Shown here one piece after another: positions 5,047 through 5,709 of a stretch of 5,709 nucleotides of DNA. How positions within the stretch are numbered: the stretch's first letter is position 1; each line of letters starts with the position of its first letter. The stretch is taken from the NCBI GenBank assembly GCA_016650435.1, contig JAENVT010000615.1, positions 1-5,709 on the forward strand. Reading direction: 5' to 3'. Made by a program: the position numbers and the translations under genes. Under the pieces are notes generated by a model. The model made no database searches. It was given only the letters and a program-made list of their open reading frames with translations, and was not told the origin of the DNA. This DNA comes from Ilumatobacteraceae bacterium. GTDB taxonomy: Bacteria > Actinomycetota > Acidimicrobiia > Acidimicrobiales > Ilumatobacteraceae.

Positions 5047-5709
5047 GTGTTTGCTAGCGGGTTGACCAGAGCGCTCCGTTACAGCGTTGCAATCGTCGCG
5101 ATCCCATTGTTGATCGCCTTTGTTGGAAGCGATGTCGCCGAGGCCGGGCTCGGTGCGGCGGCAACTCCAACATTTCCCACCACCGTCACCGTCGGAAACA
5201 CGGGCCTGGCCGCGTCGATCCAGCTGAGGAACGACAACACCACCCCAAACACGGCCAGCACGGTGTGCAACGTGGGTGACGGCCTACCTTGTCCGAGCGG
5301 CGAACTCGGCATCACACTGATCCCGTCGTGCGGACTGCTCGGTTCGTTCTCGGCATGTTCTCCTATTGGTGGTGCGGATCCAGGCGTGTTCCAGGTCTCC
5401 GCTACGGGACTTGGCGCGGCGGGTACCGCGTGTGCCGGAATGACCTTCGCGGTCACATTGATCGATCCGGCATTCGGGCGGCTGCGTTTCGCGCCTCAAC
5501 CGCCAGGAACCCACGTGCAGTTACCCCTACCAGGAGACATCTGTCGAATCGACTTCACGTTCGACGTGCTGAAGGCCCCGACGGTCGACCAGGACCCGGC
5601 GACGGCAGGAAGCCAGACTGTTCAGGTCGTCGACAACACCCAGCACGATGGCGGCGTGATCACGGCTTCGGGGCGTGGCACCAGCAATGGGACCACCGTT
5701 CAGCGGGCC
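5047..5709 (+). CDS. Secreted cysteine-containing protein, N-terminal part (runs off right edge)
   Basis: The frame is open from GTG 5047 to the last base, 221 codons, with no stop. Residues 1-33 form a Sec signal peptide: Arg8 and Arg11, a hydrophobic core (about 13-27) and a likely signal peptidase I site after AEA at 31-33. The exported part begins with a beta-rich domain (about 40-200): FPTTVTVGNTG, alternating hydrophobic strands, and a closing GSQTVQVVDNTQHDG segment. Six cysteines (74, 82, 95, 104, 129, 166) could form three disulfides. There is no lipobox. The composition (Thr/Gly/Ala/Pro/Val-rich, few charges) suits an extracellular beta-sandwich, and from memory similar opening domains occur in long repetitive actinobacterial surface proteins, so the full protein may be large. 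Anchor, repeats or enzymatic domain, if any, lie beyond 5709. The start is supported by the strong Shine-Dalgarno six bases upstream. I cannot assign a function. Confidence 0.82.
   Translation, partial: MFASGLTRALRYSVAIVAIPLLIAFVGSDVAEAGLGAAATPTFPTTVTVGNTGLAASIQLRNDNTTPNTASTVCNVGDGLPCPSGELGITLIPSCGLLGSFSACSPIGGADPGVFQVSATGLGAAGTACAGMTFAVTLIDPAFGRLRFAPQPPGTHVQLPLPGDICRIDFTFDVLKAPTVDQDPATAGSQTVQVVDNTQHDGGVITASGRGTSNGTTVQRA

Noticed and set aside
1..5709. Mobile element, CRISPR array, tRNA or rRNA
   Set aside because: No transposase or integrase motifs, no regularly spaced repeats, no tRNA-like cloverleaf and no rRNA-like conserved stretch were seen by eye on either strand.

Overview
The window reads as a piece of chromosome from a GC-rich actinobacterium. 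Evidence for this is the strong G/C preference at third codon positions, two genes whose start codons sit exactly six bases after a TANNNT -10 box (leaderless transcripts), a lipobox-type lipoprotein, and a class III nucleotide cyclase with an N-terminal extension of a kind I associate with actinobacteria. The overall flavour (PAS sensor, TM-anchored patatin, large lipoprotein, large secreted Cys-containing protein) would fit Acidimicrobiia such as Ilumatobacter relatives, but that finer placement is inference from memory.

Layout. Positions 1-473, minus strand: the N-terminal 157 codons of a PAS-domain sensor protein, which runs off the left edge so that its output domain is not visible. Positions 474-633: a divergent intergenic region with a candidate promoter for the next gene. 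Positions 634-1962, plus: a patatin-like phospholipase with a predicted two-helix membrane hairpin inserted between the nucleophile and the catalytic Asp. Positions 2038-4029, plus: a 663-residue lipoprotein of unknown function. Positions 4071-4895, plus: a class III adenylate/guanylate cyclase with unusual residues at the positions that choose the base. Positions 4896-5046: an intergenic region with two promoter-like boxes, a possible 15-residue leaderless leader peptide and a very strong Shine-Dalgarno. Positions 5047-5709, plus: the N-terminus of a secreted, cysteine-containing protein that runs off the right edge.

How the genes relate. The four plus-strand genes are co-directional, but each of the last three has its own plausible promoter, so this looks like a row of independently transcribed genes rather than one operon. 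Cell-envelope functions dominate (membrane phospholipase, lipoprotein, secreted protein), interleaved with two signalling proteins (PAS sensor, nucleotide cyclase). I see no tRNA, rRNA, CRISPR array, insertion sequence or integrase. No clear undescribed multi-gene system is evident. The most interesting points are the paired leaderless starts, the non-canonical cyclase substrate residues, the unassigned lipoprotein, and the structured intergenic region before the secreted protein.
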